This document shows, in pieces, positions 61,740-64,000 of a stretch of 64,000 bases of DNA. The stretch comes from Berberis thunbergii. Lineage: Eukaryota; Streptophyta; Magnoliopsida; Ranunculales; Berberidaceae. The notes under the pieces were generated by a model. That model had not been told where the DNA came from, searched no databases, and saw only the letters and a program-made list of their open reading frames with translations. The position numbers and the translations under genes were made by a program. The DNA is taken from NCBI GenBank assembly GCA_003290165.1, contig QNQO01000835.1, forward strand, positions 124,001 through 188,000. The letters are read 5' to 3'. How positions within the stretch are numbered: the stretch's first letter is position 1; each line of letters opens with the position of its first letter.

Positions 61740-63944
61740 GTTTCAAAGTGAAGTGAAGTTTTGAATTTTATTAACCTGCTTACTAATCCAACTACTGACG
61801 TGTCTCTTCGAGTTAAGGAAACTTATGGCTTCATGGTCAAAGTGAATCAGAAACTCGCCATAATGAAGATAATGCTTAAAATGACCAAGGGTTTGGACCA
61901 CAACAAATAACTCAACATCATAAGTTGAATAATTCAACTGGGTCTTCTACAATTTTTCACTATCAAAGGCCACTGGTTGCTCCTCCTGCGATAAAATGAA
62001 CCCCCATTGTATTCTTGCATGCATCACAAGATAGCTCAAATATCTTCCCAAAATCAGGCAGTGCTCAAACTGGAACAGTAGTCATTCTAAGCTTAATGGC
62101 ATAAAAAATAGCTTGACAATCAGCAGTTCAACAAATAAGCTGAGTCAATGGTCTCATAATAGAATTAAAACTCTCAATAAAACGCCTAAATAAACTGACC
62201 AACTGTAGGAACTGCGTACCTGGGAAAAAAACAATTGGGCACAGGCAATCACAGATAACAACATCAACAGACATCCCACCTCTTAACACAACATACCCTA
62301 AAAAGTCACTGAAGACACCATGAAAGCATACTTATTCAAATTCAGATAAAACTGATGGTCTCACAGAACCTCTACAATAATCCTAACATGTTGCAAGTGT
62401 TCTTCCTTCGTACGACTAATATAACGATATCATCAAAATAAACAACAAATTTGTTGATAAAAGGTTGTAGAATGTTGTCATTACCTACATAAATGTCAAA
62501 AGGCGTTGGACAACCCAAAAGGCATGACCAACCATTCATATAAACCTTATCTCATCTTAAAGAATAACTTCCATTCATCCCTAGGCGACATAAGAATCTG
62601 ATGATACCCGCTCTTAAGATCCAACTTTGTAGAAATCAAGACGTTTGCAAATTGCCAAGCATATCTTCCGAATTAGGAATTGGAATATGATAGTTGACAA
62701 TAATATTATAATGGCTCGAAAACACACACATACAAAAGAACCATCCTTCTTGGTTATTAACAAAGCAGAACGGCACTAGGTAAAGTACTTTCTCTGATGT
62801 AACCTTTGGCCAAAAGTTTGTTAACTTGCAGCTATAACTCCTCATGTTCCTTAAAGGCCATACGGTAATGAGGTCTATTAGGAATTGGAGCTCCACGTTC
62901 CAGCTCAATAACATGTTGAATATTCCTCAAAGACTACGCACATCTCTAAATCTGATAAAGAAGCTTTTGCATGAGGCACGAAGGGCAGATCCGGTTACTA
63001 AAATGGAGAAATGACTATACTCAACTCATACATATCATCAAGGATGTTCTGCATGATAACTATGGAAGTGTCCAACTGTTGTACCCCACTATCATCTCCA
63101 GAAGATAAAGTTTTTGTGGGTGTTGGACAAAGCTGTTGTAGTAGGAACTTGCACCCAACAACAACAAAAACGCTATAATTATTCATATACCCATCATGGA
63201 TCGACTGTTGCTTAAATTTCCATGGTCTCTCCAACAATAAGTGACAAATATTCATAGGAATGACAGTACACCAAACCTGATCACAGTACTGGCAAATGGA
63301 GAAAGGTACTAAACACGTGGTAGTGGCCCTTGCCTTCTTACTCGGATCTAACCATCCCACTGTAAAGGTATAGACAATGGCTCTTCCTACATCCCAAAGG
63401 TATCGACCATTAGCTTGGAAACCAAATTCTCGCTGGATCTGCCATCAATAATCATATTACAAACTTTTCCTTTGCAACTGCAACGAGTATGAATGATATA
63501 GTGTTCGTGCCAGCAATATCATCCGAGGGCTTTTTTCGACTCGAAGAAGGGGAAACTCAAACTGAAAGACAAATCATCAATCAACTTACAACAATGCAAA
63601 TAATTTATCGAAAAGGCGTCCCTGCAATCGCGAGAAGAAAAACAACCCGTTGAAAATTACCCACGCTCGCACCACCTGCATGTCCACATAGGTCGTTCGT
63701 GTACGTCTGATGGCTGACCGCTGAGCAGTGCATGTGAGCTACCTGCCTCACATGCGTCGACGATCACCCCTTGTAACTCCTTGTTTGCCTCCACTAGATC
63801 CTCCTTGGGTCTGATTGTTCTTGATTTGCACGATTCTACCTTCGCAATCATCTCCTTTCCTCATTTTGTTCTCTTTACATTGTTCATGTGTGGTTCGATA
63901 CTCTCGTCAAAACCTTCTCGGAGCTTTCTTGCTCTGATAGCAAT
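61740..63944 (-). pseudogene. Gypsy-3: decayed Ty3/gypsy pol, minus strand
   Basis: Reading leftward from the primer site: a protease-linked region (63360-62998) with QVWCTVIPMNICHLLLERPW and IHDGYMNNYSV, a reverse transcriptase (about 62915-62350) with KLDLKSGYHQIL, MPFGLSNAF and VYFDDIV, then an RNase H piece (61937-61743) with NYSTYDVELF and HFDHEAISFL. Frames are broken throughout, and integrase and the 3' LTR are not seen. Gag sequence above 63400 could not be traced clearly. Confidence 0.8.
63931..63943 (-). promoter_or_regulatory. Primer-binding site of gypsy-3
   Basis: On the minus strand TTGCTATCAGAGC, one base off the initiator-tRNA site TGGTATCAGAGC, directly next to the LTR end. 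Confidence 0.75.
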
Positions 63945-64000
63945 TGATCGATCAGGTTATCGAATAACATGTAAACAATTTAATCAATATCAAAGCGAAA
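63945..64000 (-). repeat. Gypsy-3 5' LTR, end only (runs off the window)
   Basis: The minus-strand LTR ends in GATCGATCA beside the primer site. The rest lies beyond the window, so the LTR length is unknown. Confidence 0.6.

Overview
The window is nuclear DNA of a flowering plant, probably a eudicot. The evidence is GT-AG introns in AT-rich DNA, plant-specific genes (leucine-rich-repeat extensin, organellar HSP90, LL-diaminopimelate aminotransferase), chromovirus retrotransposons, CACTA, hAT and Mutator transposons, and an integrated caulimovirid. The species cannot be told. Only two stretches look like host genes: an SRPK-type protein kinase on the minus strand (exons 30398-30111 and 27473-26506) and a leucine-rich-repeat extensin on the plus strand (46409-48162). 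Each carries a one-base frameshift, and the kinase lacks its last exons.

Nearly everything else is nested mobile DNA, and most layers could be bounded by exact or near-exact target-site duplications (TSDs). Left: a Mutator-like element (131-2874, TSD AAGAAAATA) holds a 367-bp hAT MITE. Then a decayed LINE (about 3640-4212 and 25686-26090) was split by chromovirus gypsy-1 (4213-25685, TSD AATAG). Gypsy-1 was split in its pol gene by CACTA-1 (7267-23034, TSD AAG), which in turn was split by CACTA-2 (14259-21591, TSD GTT). Middle: kinase intron 1 holds hAT-D (28240-29912, TSD AACACAAG). Upstream of the kinase, hAT-A (30931-43755) holds a pol-less Tekay-like element (31494-43125, TSD GAATC). That element holds hAT-B, with an almost intact transposase gene (32556-38303, TSD GCCACTAT), which holds hAT-C (35866-38000, TSD GCCGCCTC). 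Right: a complete unit of an endogenous caulimovirid (48463-60928, 120-bp direct repeats) is split by CACTA-3 (50376-55483, TSD GTA). A minus-strand gypsy runs off the right end.

The most unusual content is gene capture. CACTA-1 carries exon fragments of an AGD14-like ArfGAP, a UNC93-like protein, an LRR receptor kinase, a nucleoside diphosphate kinase and an ABCC transporter. CACTA-2 carries pieces of spermidine synthase, a TPR protein (antisense, inside a spermidine synthase intron), PFP-beta, a PDR-type ABCG transporter and the C-terminus of an organellar HSP90. CACTA-3 carries an inositol polyphosphate 5-phosphatase exon, a plastid 23S rRNA fragment, an LRR exon and LL-diaminopimelate aminotransferase exons. 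Two hATs of one family carry PB1-domain plus nicotinamidase exons, and an APC8 fragment. Exons mostly keep their splice sites and, with one exception in the CACTAs, the same orientation. Each CACTA and hAT-C begins with a pyrimidine- or GAA-rich leader ending in a splice donor. No transposase is visible in any of the CACTAs, so they appear non-autonomous.

All calls come from reading the sequence and recalling protein families. No searches were run. Exon boundaries are inferred from reading frame plus GT-AG sites.
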